Source of the DNA: Mesorhizobium sp.
GTDB lineage: Bacteria > Pseudomonadota > Alphaproteobacteria > Rhizobiales > Rhizobiaceae
Length of the DNA: 37,495 bases
NCBI RefSeq assembly: GCF_017306585.1
Contig: NZ_JAFKIC010000155.1
Location: forward strand, 1 to 37,495
Direction of reading: 5' to 3'
The translations under genes were made by a program, and so were the position numbers. Within the stretch, counting starts at the first letter, position 1. Each line of letters begins with the position of its first letter. Positions 1-9,330 of the stretch are shown piece after piece. Under the pieces are notes generated by a model. That model ran no database searches. It was not told the origin of the DNA and saw only the letters and a program-made list of their open reading frames with translations.

Positions 1-13
1 CGGGTCTCGCCAT
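1..13 (-). CDS. possible start of a divergent regulator gene (partial)
   Basis: An ATG on the minus strand at position 13 opens a frame reading M-A-R-P before the window ends. A divergent regulator (LysR type) beside an AraJ-like MFS efflux gene is a common arrangement in rhizobia, and such regulators often begin MARP. Only four codons are visible and there is no clear Shine-Dalgarno sequence, so this is a guess from context. Sequence to the left of the window would settle it. Confidence 0.28.
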
Positions 14-53
14 TCGTGAATCTATTTCACAAACAATATGCCTTGATCAAGGC
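13..53. promoter_or_regulatory. operator-like palindromes upstream of the MFS gene
   Basis: Two dyad elements are visible. TTCGTGAA (13-20) faces TTCACAAA (26-33), with 7 of 8 positions complementary. GCCTTGATCAAGGC (40-53) is a perfect 14-base palindrome. Both lie about 95-135 bases upstream of the MFS start, in what is probably a divergent promoter region. They could bind a LysR- or TetR-type regulator. The regulator class is inference. Confidence 0.4.
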
Positions 54-148
54 TGGTTCACAGGCAACGCGATCACGATCTTCCATGCTCCAACACGGAA
101 TCCGGGGCGCGGAACTGGAGCGTCCTTTCTGACAGATGGACCACCGCC

Positions 149-1336
149 ATGCCTCTCGCTCTCTACGCTCTCACCGCCGGCGCCTTCGGCATCGGCGTCA
201 CCGAATTCGTCATCATGGGCCTGCTGCTCGACGTCAGCGCCGACCTAGGCGTCTCGATCTCGGCCGCCGGCCTGCTCATTTCCGGCTATGCGCTGGGTGT
301 CGTCGTCGGCGCGCCGCTGCTCGGCGCCATCGCCGGCCGCCTGCCGCGCAAGACCTTGCTGCTCGCCCTGATGGTCGTTTTCACCGTCGGCAATCTCGCC
401 TGTGCGCTCGCGCCCGACTACTGGACGCTGATGGCGGCGCGCGTACTCACCGCCTTCGCCCACGCCTCCTTCTTCGGCGTCGGCTCGGTCGTCGCCACCG
501 GTCTGGTCGCGCCCAACAAGAAGGCGTCCGCCATCGCCTTGATGTTCACCGGCCTCACCGTCGCCAACATCCTCGGCGTGCCGTTCGGCACCTGGCTCGG
601 CCAGGCCTATGGCTGGCGCTCTACCTTCTGGGCCGTCACCCTGGTCGGCGTCGTCGCCTTCGCCGTCATCGCGTTGCTGGTGCCGCGTGACGAACCTGCC
701 GCCGAGGAAGAGGAAGCAGACGCCGAAAGCGCGCTTGCCGTGCTCGGTCGTGGACCGGTGCTGCTAGGCCTGCTGACCACGGTGCTGAGTTGGGTCGGCG
801 TGTTTGCCGCCTTCACCTATCTGGCGCCGATCCTCACCCGCATCAGCGGCTTTTCCGAGCCTGCCGTATCGCCGATCCTGCTGGTCTTCGGCGGCGGGCT
901 TGTCGCCGGCAACCTGCTGGGTGGCCGCCTCGCCGACCGGCATCTGGTGCCGACGGTCATCGGCACGCTGGTGGCGCTTTCGGCCGTGCTCTTCGTCATG
1001 ACCGCCGCCATGCATCAGCCGGTCGCGGCCATCATCGCCGTCGGCCTGCTCGGCGCCGCCGCCTTCGCCACGGTTGCGCCGCTGCAGATATGGGTGCTGG
1101 AGAAGGCCAAGGGTGCCGGCCAGGGCCTGGCATCGTCCTTCAACATCGCCGCCTTCAATCTCGGCAATGCGATCGGCGCCTGGCTTGGCGGCTTCGTCAT
1201 CGACCATGGTCCTGGCCTCGGCGCGGTCACGCTGGTTGCCGCGCTGGTGCCGCTCGCAGCCCTCGCCGTGGTGTTTGTGGCGCTGCGCCTGGAGCGGGGC
1301 CGCGCACTTGGCGCACCCGCGCCGGCCCGGTGCTGA
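149..1336 (+). CDS. MFS transporter, AraJ/NepI-like efflux permease
   Basis: A 395-residue integral membrane protein of the major facilitator superfamily, probably a proton-driven exporter of sugars, nucleosides or drugs in the inner membrane. The N-terminus (GAFGIGVTEFVIMGLL, about residues 11-26) is typical of the AraJ/PbuE/NepI efflux subfamily. The loop between helices 2 and 3 carries the MFS signature in the form GAIAGRLPRK. About twelve hydrophobic segments are visible, with a charged, Glu-rich central loop near residues 180-195. The ATG at 149 begins the conserved part; the Shine-Dalgarno sequence is weak. The aldo/keto reductase follows 49 bases downstream on the same strand and may be co-transcribed. 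The substrate cannot be told from sequence. Confidence 0.9.
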   Translation: MPLALYALTAGAFGIGVTEFVIMGLLLDVSADLGVSISAAGLLISGYALGVVVGAPLLGAIAGRLPRKTLLLALMVVFTVGNLACALAPDYWTLMAARVLTAFAHASFFGVGSVVATGLVAPNKKASAIALMFTGLTVANILGVPFGTWLGQAYGWRSTFWAVTLVGVVAFAVIALLVPRDEPAAEEEEADAESALAVLGRGPVLLGLLTTVLSWVGVFAAFTYLAPILTRISGFSEPAVSPILLVFGGGLVAGNLLGGRLADRHLVPTVIGTLVALSAVLFVMTAAMHQPVAAIIAVGLLGAAAFATVAPLQIWVLEKAKGAGQGLASSFNIAAFNLGNAIGAWLGGFVIDHGPGLGAVTLVAALVPLAALAVVFVALRLERGRALGAPAPARC

Positions 1337-1385
1337 CCATCGCCGCTGGTTAGCGATCCCTTCCACAAATCAACAGGAGCATTAA

Positions 1386-2420
1386 ATGGACTATCGATCT
1401 CTCGGCGCATCGGGCCTCAAGGTCCCGGCGCTTTCCTTCGGCGCGGGCACCTTCGGTGGGTCAGGACCGCTGTTCGGCGCCTGGGGCAACAGCGACGCGG
1501 CGGAAGCCCGCCGGCTGGTCGACATCTGCCTGGAAGCGGGCGTCAACCTCTTCGACACCGCGGATGTCTATTCGAACGGCGCATCGGAAGAGGTGCTTGG
1601 CGAGGCAATCAAGGGCCGCCGCGACGCGGTGCTGATCTCGACCAAGACCTCGCTGCCGATGGGTGACGGACCGGCGGACTGGGGTTCGTCCCGCTCCCGG
1701 CTGATCCGCTCCGTGGATCAGGCATTGAAGCGCCTCGGCACCGATTACATCGACCTCCTGCAGCTTCATGCCTTCGATGCCTCGACGCCGATCGAGGAGG
1801 TGTTGTCGACGCTCGACGACCTCGTGCGCGCCGGCAAGCTGCGCTATGTCGGCGTCTCCAATTTCTCGGGCTGGCAGGTGATGAAGTCGCTCGGCATTGC
1901 CGAGAAGCATGGCTATCCCCGCTATGTCGCGCATCAAGTCTATTATTCGCTCGTCGGCCGCGACTATGAGTGGGAGCTGATGCCTCTCGGCCTCGACCAG
2001 GGCGTCGGGGCGCTGGTGTGGAGCCCGCTCGGCTGGGGCCGCCTGACCGGCAAGATCCGCCGCGGCCAGCCCCTGCCGGAAAAGAGCCGGCTGCACGACA
2101 CGGCAAGCTTCGGCCCGCCGGTGGAGGACGAGCATCTCTACCGGGTGATGGATGCGCTCGATGCGGTGGCTGAGGAAACCGGCAAGACCGTGCCTCAGAT
2201 CGCCATCAACTGGCTGCTGCGGCGCCCGACCGTGTCGTCGGTGATCATCGGCGCCCGCAACGAGGAACAGTTGCGCCAGAATCTCGGCGCCGTCGGCTGG
2301 TCGCTGACGCCGGATCAGGTGAGGAAACTAGATGCCGCGAGCGAGGTCACCGCGCCCTATCCGTACTTCCCCTACCGGCGGCAGGAAGGCTTCGCCCGGC
2401 TGAGCCCGCCGGCGGTGTGA
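1386..2420 (+). CDS. aldo/keto reductase
   Basis: A 344-residue cytoplasmic NADPH-dependent oxidoreductase with the (beta/alpha)8 aldo/keto reductase fold, which reduces aldehydes or ketones. The catalytic tetrad is visible as D57, Y62, K87 and H128 (motifs FDTADVY, STKTSLP, LLQLHAF). Near the C-terminus VIIGARNEEQL matches the cofactor-binding segment of the Kv-beta/YajO-like branch. The start is the ATG at 1386, preceded by AGGAG (1375-1379). It lies just downstream of the MFS gene on the same strand. Its physiological substrate is unknown; a role in carbonyl detoxification alongside efflux is only inference. Confidence 0.92.
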   Translation: MDYRSLGASGLKVPALSFGAGTFGGSGPLFGAWGNSDAAEARRLVDICLEAGVNLFDTADVYSNGASEEVLGEAIKGRRDAVLISTKTSLPMGDGPADWGSSRSRLIRSVDQALKRLGTDYIDLLQLHAFDASTPIEEVLSTLDDLVRAGKLRYVGVSNFSGWQVMKSLGIAEKHGYPRYVAHQVYYSLVGRDYEWELMPLGLDQGVGALVWSPLGWGRLTGKIRRGQPLPEKSRLHDTASFGPPVEDEHLYRVMDALDAVAEETGKTVPQIAINWLLRRPTVSSVIIGARNEEQLRQNLGAVGWSLTPDQVRKLDAASEVTAPYPYFPYRRQEGFARLSPPAV

Positions 2421-2429
2421 GCGGCCGCC

Positions 2430-2455
2430 AATCTCCCCCCTCGAGGGGGGAGATT
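2430..2455. repeat. perfect 26-base palindrome, likely bidirectional terminator or repeat remnant
   Basis: Arms AATCTCCCCCC and GGGGGGAGATT flank the centre TCGA. The palindrome sits between the convergent aldo/keto reductase and Usg-family genes, so it can fold in either transcript. The same palindrome type forms each end of the larger element at 31875-32033, which suggests this is a solo copy of one end. Confidence 0.7.
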
Positions 2456-2467
2456 ATGCGCGACGCC

Positions 2468-2740
2468 CTAATGCAGCACGAACTCTCCATCCACCTTGCG
2501 CCACTCGTTCGGCGCGATCAGCTTCTGGTGGGTGTAGCAGACCGAATGCAGCGGCCCGTCGAGCTTGGCCTTCCAGAATTCGATGAACTTGATCAGCACC
2601 GGAAACTTCGGAGCGATGTCGTAGTCCTGCCAGATGAAGCTCTGCAGCAGGTGGGGATGGTCGGGGAAGTGATAAAGAATCTTGGCCGTGGTCAAGCCAT
2701 AGCCCTTGAGCATCAGGTCCATTTCGAGATGGTCGCGCAT
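2468..2740 (-). CDS. Usg family protein
   Basis: A 90-residue protein matching the small Usg family of alphaproteobacteria (MRDHLEMDLMLKGYGLTTA..., DHPHLLQSFIWQDYD, ending WRKVDGEFVLH). These proteins are often labelled as a probable phosphoribosylanthranilate isomerase subunit, but no biochemical function is established to my knowledge. The frame is open further upstream (to 2929), but family similarity begins at the ATG at 2740, preceded by AAGGGGA about six bases away. It is convergent with the aldo/keto reductase and divergent from acs. No signal peptide or membrane segment is visible. Confidence 0.85.
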   Translation of the reverse strand: MRDHLEMDLMLKGYGLTTAKILYHFPDHPHLLQSFIWQDYDIAPKFPVLIKFIEFWKAKLDGPLHSVCYTHQKLIAPNEWRKVDGEFVLH

Positions 2741-3055
2741 AGCGGTCCCCTTGGCGGTCCCTTGGTTGATTCTCCTTTCCTCCCACGCCCGATTGTGCGC
2801 GCCGTTGATTAACCGTCTATTGATTTTTTCTTCACTGAGGCCGGGTTTAGCATGAGAAAACATGCGCTTAGCAGCGCGCCCATGCGAGTGCTGACAGCCT
2901 TGCGGACGTGACCTGCGGCATCCCGCCACGCGAATCCAACGTCTAATGTTGCCGTCGCGGCGGAACTGGTAATAATGCCGCCGAATTCGCGGCCGCTTCG
3001 CCGCGATCCCGCCTGCGTTTCAAGCCGGCGGATTGGTTCGGGAGGAAAGTCAGGA
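2741..3055. other. intergenic region between the Usg gene and acs
   Basis: About 315 bases separate these divergent genes and should hold both promoters. A short inverted repeat GCATG...CATGC is present near 2849-2864. Apart from the weak promoter candidate at 2949-2976 I see no RNA gene or convincing ORF. Confidence 0.5.
2949..2976 (+). promoter_or_regulatory. candidate promoter for acs
   Basis: TTGCCG (2949-2954) and AATAAT (2971-2976) are separated by 16 bases, resembling a sigma70-type -35/-10 pair. They lie about 80 bases upstream of the acs ATG, in an otherwise GC-rich stretch. The match is partial and was judged by eye. Confidence 0.28.
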
Positions 3056-5010
<1,955 letters not shown>

Positions 5011-5011
<1 letters not shown>

Positions 5012-5757
5012 TGTCTGGTCCGGTACTGGGTTCGGTCGCTGAGCTCTGGCGTTATCCGGCGAGTTCGCTCGCCGGCGAGCGCCGGGACGCCATCGAGGTC
5101 GGTTCGGAAGGCATCGAGGGCGACCGCATGTTCGGTCTTGTCGACGCCTCCGACAATGAGATCGCCCGGCCCGACCGCGAAGCGAAATGGCACAAGGTGC
5201 CGCGCATCCGCACCCGGCTGACTGATGGACACGACCTGGAGATCGCCATCCCCGGCGGCGACTGGCTGCGTGCGCCGGGCGCCGAATGCGACTCGGCCGT
5301 GTCGGCCTATCTCGGCTTTCCCGCCTCGATCCGGCCTTTCGGCCACGACAATGCGCCGCCGGCCTATGCCGGCCCGATGACGCAGGCGCGTTACGGCAAG
5401 GCGCCCGTCCATCTCCTGACTACGGCTTCGCTGGCGCGCCTGAAGGCATTGCATCCGGACGGTGCGGCCGACCACCGCCGCTTCCGCCCCAACATCGTCG
5501 TCGACATGGCTGAAGTCGAAGGCTCGTTTCCCGAAACCGAATGGATCGGCCGCAAGCTCGCCATCGGCGGATTGCTGTTGACGATTTCCGAGCCGTGCCG
5601 GCGCTGCGGCTTCACCATCATCGCGCAGGACGGTTTCGACCACGATCCCGCGATCCTGCGCAACCTGGTGCGCCACAACGCGCACAATATCGGCGTTTAC
5701 TGCACCGTCGACCAGGCCGCGCGCGTCGAGATCGGCGCGCCGATGCGGTTCGTCTGA
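5011..5757 (+). CDS. MOSC domain-containing protein
   Basis: A 248-residue protein with an N-terminal MOSC beta-barrel-like region (about 1-95) and a MOSC core. The core carries the segment RFRPNIVVD and the cysteine motif PCRRCGF (C196 and C199). MOSC domains occur in molybdenum-cofactor sulfurases and in mARC/YiiM-type reductases, where a conserved cysteine ligates the molybdenum cofactor or carries sulfur. The ATG overlaps the acs stop codon by one base (TGATG), so translation is probably coupled. Why it is paired with acs is unclear. The substrate is unknown. Confidence 0.85.
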
Positions 5758-5772
5758 CGGCGCTTCGCGCCG
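5758..5772 (+). terminator. small hairpin after the MOSC gene
   Basis: CGGCGC-TTC-GCGCCG forms a 6-bp GC stem one base after the MOSC stop codon. It has no T-tract behind it, so it is only a weak terminator or mRNA 3'-end stabiliser candidate. Confidence 0.3.
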
Positions 5773-5869
5773 CCCAACCTGTAATACGCCTGACAGAAAA
5801 CCGCGCCATACAGCCGGACGCGACGGCTGGTCGCCTTCCCTATCCAACAATTCCACGATCGGAGTGCCG

Positions 5870-6688
5870 ATGACCTCCCTGCCCGTTCTTGGCGCCGCCA
5901 TGACCCTGGACGATCTCGAAATCCATCGCGACTGGCTGTTCGAGAAACAGCGCGACCTGGAGCTGCAGGATTTCGCCGAGGCCGGTGTCCTCAATGGCGA
6001 CTGGGCGCCGCTCGCCGCCCGCGCCAGAAAGCTTCTCGACGGCCATCAAGGACGGCTAGGAATCCATGGGCCTTTCTGGGGCTTCACCATTGCCTCGCAG
6101 GATCCCGATATCCGCGCTGTTGTCAGCAAGCGCCTGATGCAAGGACTTGAGGTCTGCGCCGCCATCGGCGCCACCCACATGGTCGTGCACAGCCCCTACA
6201 CGACCTGGTCCTACAACAACCTCGACAACAATCCAGGTGAGCGCGAAAAGATCGTCGATTACTGCCACCTCACCTTGGGCGACGCAATCAAGCGGGCCGA
6301 GGATATCGGCTGCACCATGGTGCTGGAGAACATCGAGGACAAGGACCCGCATATCCGCGTGGCGCTGGCCGGGAGCTTCAACTCTCCTGCCATAGCCGTT
6401 TCGATAGACACCGGCCATGCCTATTACGCCCACGGCTCGACCGGTGCTCCGCCTGTCGATTACTACGTGCATGCCGCGGGCAACCGGCTGCGGCACGTCC
6501 ACCTGCAGGACGCCGACGGTTACGCCGACCGGCACTGGAGCCTGGGTGAAGGCACCATTCAGTGGCGCTCGGTCTTCGCCGCGTTGGCGAAGCTCGACAG
6601 CAATCCGCGCCTTATCATCGAGATCAAGGACAAGTCGAAAATACCGGCCTCGGCGGCCTATATCGCCGCGCTCGGCCTGGCTGAGTAA
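5870..6688 (+). CDS. sugar phosphate isomerase/epimerase (xylose isomerase-like TIM barrel)
   Basis: A 272-residue protein of the AP-endonuclease-2/xylose-isomerase-like TIM-barrel superfamily. Metal-ligand-like motifs typical of the fold are present: MVVHSPY, MVLENIED, VSIDTGHAYYAHG, RHVHLQDADG and LIIEIKD. Members isomerise or epimerise sugars and inositol derivatives; the substrate here is unknown. A GTG at 5864 would add two codons, but GGAG at 5861-5864 is correctly spaced for the ATG at 5870. It stands alone between the MOSC gene and the GH114 gene. No signal peptide is seen. Confidence 0.85.
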   Translation: MTSLPVLGAAMTLDDLEIHRDWLFEKQRDLELQDFAEAGVLNGDWAPLAARARKLLDGHQGRLGIHGPFWGFTIASQDPDIRAVVSKRLMQGLEVCAAIGATHMVVHSPYTTWSYNNLDNNPGEREKIVDYCHLTLGDAIKRAEDIGCTMVLENIEDKDPHIRVALAGSFNSPAIAVSIDTGHAYYAHGSTGAPPVDYYVHAAGNRLRHVHLQDADGYADRHWSLGEGTIQWRSVFAALAKLDSNPRLIIEIKDKSKIPASAAYIAALGLAE

Positions 6689-6810
6689 CGCACAGGCACG
6701 CCCACTCGCCATAGCCGCGCCTTCGCTTCGCCGACCTCGTCGGCGTCAATCGGGCCACCAGATTGCCACATCGATCGGATGAATGAGGTCGACCAGAAGG
6801 AAGCGAAGCC

Positions 6811-7626
6811 ATGCGTCGATTGAACCTTGCCCTGGCGCTGGCGATCTTCTGGCCCGCGCCCCTGGCTGTCGCAGGCGAAACTGCCGCCGACCCAGGCAGG
6901 CGGGAATCGCCCACCGGGCTTCCGGCCAACGCGGTCGCGGACTATCAACTTGGCGGCGCCTATGAACCACCGGCCGGGGTAAACGTCGTTGTGCGCGACA
7001 GCAGCGCCGCGCCGGCTTCGGGGCTCTACAACATCTGCTATGTCAACGGTTTCCAGACCCAGCCGGCGACACAATGGCCTGCGGATCTGCTTGTTGCGGA
7101 TCGAGCGGGACAGCCTCTCGCCGACGCCGACTGGCCAGACGAATACCTGCTGAACATATCTTCGCAGAAGCTTCGGCAGCGAATCCTGGGTCGTCTCGCT
7201 GAAACCATCTCCAAATGTGCGCGGGCCGGCTTCAACGCCGTCGAGTTCGACAATCTCGATTCCTACACGAGATCGAAAGGTGCCTTGAAGAAAGCGGACG
7301 CGCTGGCCTTCGCGCTGTTGCTGGTGCGCACGGCACACGCAAGCGGGCTCGCTGCCGGACAAAAGAACACGCCGCAGCTGACTGAAAAAGATCGGCAGGG
7401 GATCGGTTTCGACTTCGCGATCGCCGAGGAGTGTCACCGATACGACGAATGCACGGCCTACACCCGTTTCTACGGCAACAAGGTCATCGACATCGAGTAC
7501 ACCGACAATCTCCGGGGCTCGTTCTCGGATGTGTGTGCGGATCCCACAGTCCCCCGCAACACGATATTGCGCGACCGCAAACTCTCGCCGGCGACGCACC
7601 GGCAATATCACTACGAGCATTGTTGA
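6811..7626 (+). CDS. secreted endo-alpha-1,4-polygalactosaminidase-like protein (GH114 type)
   Basis: A 271-residue protein with an N-terminal signal peptide (MRRLNLALALAIFWPAPLAVAG). The body resembles glycoside hydrolase family 114 and the related TM1410-like TIM barrels: ICYVNGFQTQP, DEYLLNIS, a carboxylate-rich strand NAVEFDNLDSY, then QKNTPQL and FAIAEECHRYDEC. Characterised GH114 enzymes cleave alpha-1,4-linked galactosamine polymers. Here the substrate could be an amino-sugar exopolysaccharide, but that is inference. Export to the periplasm or outside is likely. It is convergent with the cyclopropane synthase gene, with stops 22 bases apart. Confidence 0.78.
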   Translation: MRRLNLALALAIFWPAPLAVAGETAADPGRRESPTGLPANAVADYQLGGAYEPPAGVNVVVRDSSAAPASGLYNICYVNGFQTQPATQWPADLLVADRAGQPLADADWPDEYLLNISSQKLRQRILGRLAETISKCARAGFNAVEFDNLDSYTRSKGALKKADALAFALLLVRTAHASGLAAGQKNTPQLTEKDRQGIGFDFAIAEECHRYDECTAYTRFYGNKVIDIEYTDNLRGSFSDVCADPTVPRNTILRDRKLSPATHRQYHYEHC

Positions 7627-7648
7627 TGCGCCGGCAGGCGGTCTGGCG

Positions 7649-8911
7649 CTACCGGTACAAATCGGCCCGCGTCGGCGGCAGGCCGCTCGGCCCGCGCGCC
7701 CGCCTGGTGGCGACGGTCTGAAAGATCTGCGCCGAGCCGCGATCGAAGGTGATCGAGCAGCCGGTGAGATAAAGCAGCCAGAGCCGCGCCCGGGGCTCGC
7801 CCACCTCGGCGATCGCCTCGTCGAAGCGGGCATGCAGGCGTTCGGCCCACAGCCGGCAGGTGCGCGCATAGTGTTCGCGCAGGTTCTCGACGTCGGCCGC
7901 GAGAAAGCCATGCGCCTCGAGATTGCCTAACGTCATGCCGATCGTGTCGACCTCGCCGCCGGGGAAGATGTATTTGATCAGCGCCTTGTACTCCGCGCCC
8001 TTGCGCAGCGTCTTCCTCGTGCCGCCCTTGCCGCGCCTCGTGATGGCGTGGTGCAGATAGATGCCGCCGGGCTTGAGCAGGCGGTGCACGGTCGAGAAAT
8101 AGGTGGCGTGGTTGGCGATGCCGACCGCCTCGAACATGCCGATCGACGAAATCTTGTCATAGGAGCCGTCAAGCTCGGTGTAGGACTTGATGTCGATGGT
8201 GATCCTGTCCTCCAGCCCCTCGGCGCGGATGCGCTCGCGCGCCAGCCGGGTCTGTTCTTCCGACAGCGAAACACCGTGCCCGACGGCGCCGTAATGTTTC
8301 GCGGCATGGATGAGCATGGCGCCCCAGCCGCAGCCTATGTCGAGCAGCCGGTCGCCCGGCTTCAGCCTCAGCTTGCGGCAGATATGGTCGAGCTTGTCTT
8401 TCTGCGCCTGGTCGATGCCGTTGGCGAAGTCGGTGAAATAGGCGCAGGTGTAGACCATGCGCTCGTCAAGGAAGAGCCGGTAGAATTCGTTCGAGATGTC
8501 GTAGTGATGCTCGATCGCCTTCTTGTTGGAACCGCTGACGAAGGGGTTTTGTCCCCCGAGATCGGCCCGTTTCGTCATCTGCCTACGAGAAAAGAGCACA
8601 GCGGGCAGGTCGCGCAGGATCGCCAGCTTCGGTAGCGACTTGAGACGCAGCTTGCCTTTCGACGGCAGTGCGTAGAGGTCGAATAGCGACCCGCCTTCGA
8701 CGTCGATGGTCTTGGCGATCCACATTTCGACCAGGGTTGAGAAGTTCGGCCGGCGGGCCAGCTGCCAGACGATGTCCTGGTCGTTGATGGCCAGCACCGG
8801 GCCGGCCGTCGGGCCGATGCGTTCGCCGGTCCACAGCCGGACGGCAAAGCCCGGCTTCAGCGCTTCAACGACGGTCCGAACGATGCGTGCCGCCTTGTCG
8901 GCTGCATCCAT
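7649..8911 (-). CDS. cfa: cyclopropane-fatty-acyl-phospholipid synthase
   Basis: A 420-residue SAM-dependent methyltransferase of the CFA synthase family. It adds a methylene bridge to unsaturated acyl chains of membrane phospholipids. The N-terminal lipid-binding domain precedes the SAM-binding motif LLDIGCGWGAM (about residues 188-198). FYRLFLDERMVYTCAYF and FEAVGIANHATYF are family signatures. A GTG at 8917 lies in frame, but GAGGAG ends five bases before the ATG at 8911, which I chose. Such enzymes act at the inner face of the cytoplasmic membrane and often respond to acid or stationary phase. No regulator is visible nearby. Confidence 0.92.
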   Translation of the reverse strand: MDAADKAARIVRTVVEALKPGFAVRLWTGERIGPTAGPVLAINDQDIVWQLARRPNFSTLVEMWIAKTIDVEGGSLFDLYALPSKGKLRLKSLPKLAILRDLPAVLFSRRQMTKRADLGGQNPFVSGSNKKAIEHHYDISNEFYRLFLDERMVYTCAYFTDFANGIDQAQKDKLDHICRKLRLKPGDRLLDIGCGWGAMLIHAAKHYGAVGHGVSLSEEQTRLARERIRAEGLEDRITIDIKSYTELDGSYDKISSIGMFEAVGIANHATYFSTVHRLLKPGGIYLHHAITRRGKGGTRKTLRKGAEYKALIKYIFPGGEVDTIGMTLGNLEAHGFLAADVENLREHYARTCRLWAERLHARFDEAIAEVGEPRARLWLLYLTGCSITFDRGSAQIFQTVATRRARGPSGLPPTRADLYR

Positions 8912-9091
8912 GCCCACTCCTCACGGTCGATGACCCCGGCGATGATCTTGGCGGTTTGATCGGCTTGCCGCAACCCCTGCCTCGGCTGCCCCGGCGCACG
9001 TGCGGGTGTTTCAGCCAGAACACACTCCAACGGCTTTGGCACGCCTCGGCAGGTCGCCGTCGAAAAGGAGCACTTGCCAAAGCGCAGGAAA

Positions 9092-9108
9092 GACCCCACC
9101 TTGGGGTC
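9092..9108 (+). promoter_or_regulatory. 5' leader hairpin of the extended-SD small ORF
   Basis: GACCCCA and TGGGGTC form a perfect 7-bp stem with the loop CCT, 14 bases before the extended Shine-Dalgarno. Further upstream GCTTTGGCA (9033-9041) and TGCCAAAGC (9075-9083) form another exact 9-base inverted repeat. Both point to a structured leader or a regulatory site. Confidence 0.5.
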
Positions 9109-9122
9109 GTGTTCAACGAACT

Positions 9123-9137
9123 GAAAGGAGGTGATCC
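9123..9137 (+). promoter_or_regulatory. extended Shine-Dalgarno sequence (15 bases)
   Basis: GAAAGGAGGTGATCC is complementary without mismatch to the conserved 3' tail of bacterial 16S rRNA. The next base, G, could add a G-U pair. Ordinary Shine-Dalgarno sequences use four to seven bases. It ends one base before the ATG at 9139, and the GGAGG core sits about seven bases from that ATG, which is the normal spacing. Confidence 0.85.
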
Positions 9138-9138
9138 G

Positions 9139-9210
9139 ATGTCGAGTGATTTCGTTTTCCAGAACGTGGCCTCAGCGGATTGCACTTTCGGGAAGCAGAC
9201 TTCCCGTTAA
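9139..9210 (+). CDS. 23-residue peptide preceded by an extended Shine-Dalgarno (rreB-like)
   Basis: The ORF starts MSSDFVFQNVASADC and ends FGKQTSR, 23 residues in all, closed by TAA. It has no signal peptide or membrane segment. The case for a gene is the 15-base perfect anti-16S match directly upstream, a leader hairpin, and a folded 3' region ending in a strong terminator at 9282-9320. I recall a Bradyrhizobium small mRNA (rreB) with a 17-nt extended SD whose expression is controlled at the ribosome; this looks like a unit of that kind. The peptide may matter less than the ribosome binding. It lies in the roughly 400-base gap between cfa and the TadG-like gene. Confidence 0.68.
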   Translation: MSSDFVFQNVASADCTFGKQTSR

Positions 9211-9263
9211 GGCGCGAGAAGCGCGGCGGGTAGCCCGAAGGGGTTACCGCCAGGAGCCGCGCC
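9211..9263 (+). ncRNA. structured 3' region of the small transcript
   Basis: Directly after the small ORF, GCGC-GAGAA-GCGC can pair (9212-9224). As a competing fold, GCGCGGC (9221-9227) pairs with GCCGCGC (9256-9262) and encloses a second hairpin, GGTAGCCC against GGGTTACC (9229-9248, with one G-U pair). The two GC-rich folds share bases, so alternative structures are possible. It is probably part of the same RNA as the small ORF. Confidence 0.45.
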
Positions 9264-9281
9264 ATGGACGGAAACACGGAA

Positions 9282-9320
9282 GGCCGCCGGCTTCGAAAGA
9301 AGCGGCGGCCTTTTCCTTTT
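9282..9320 (+). terminator. rho-independent terminator
   Basis: GGCCGCCGGCTTC and GAAGCGGCGGCC form a 12-bp stem with one bulged G and a GAAA tetraloop, followed by TTTTCCTTTT. This is the clearest intrinsic terminator in the window. It ends the small-ORF transcript just before the convergent TadG-like gene. Confidence 0.85.
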
Positions 9321-9330
9321 GGGCCGGAAC

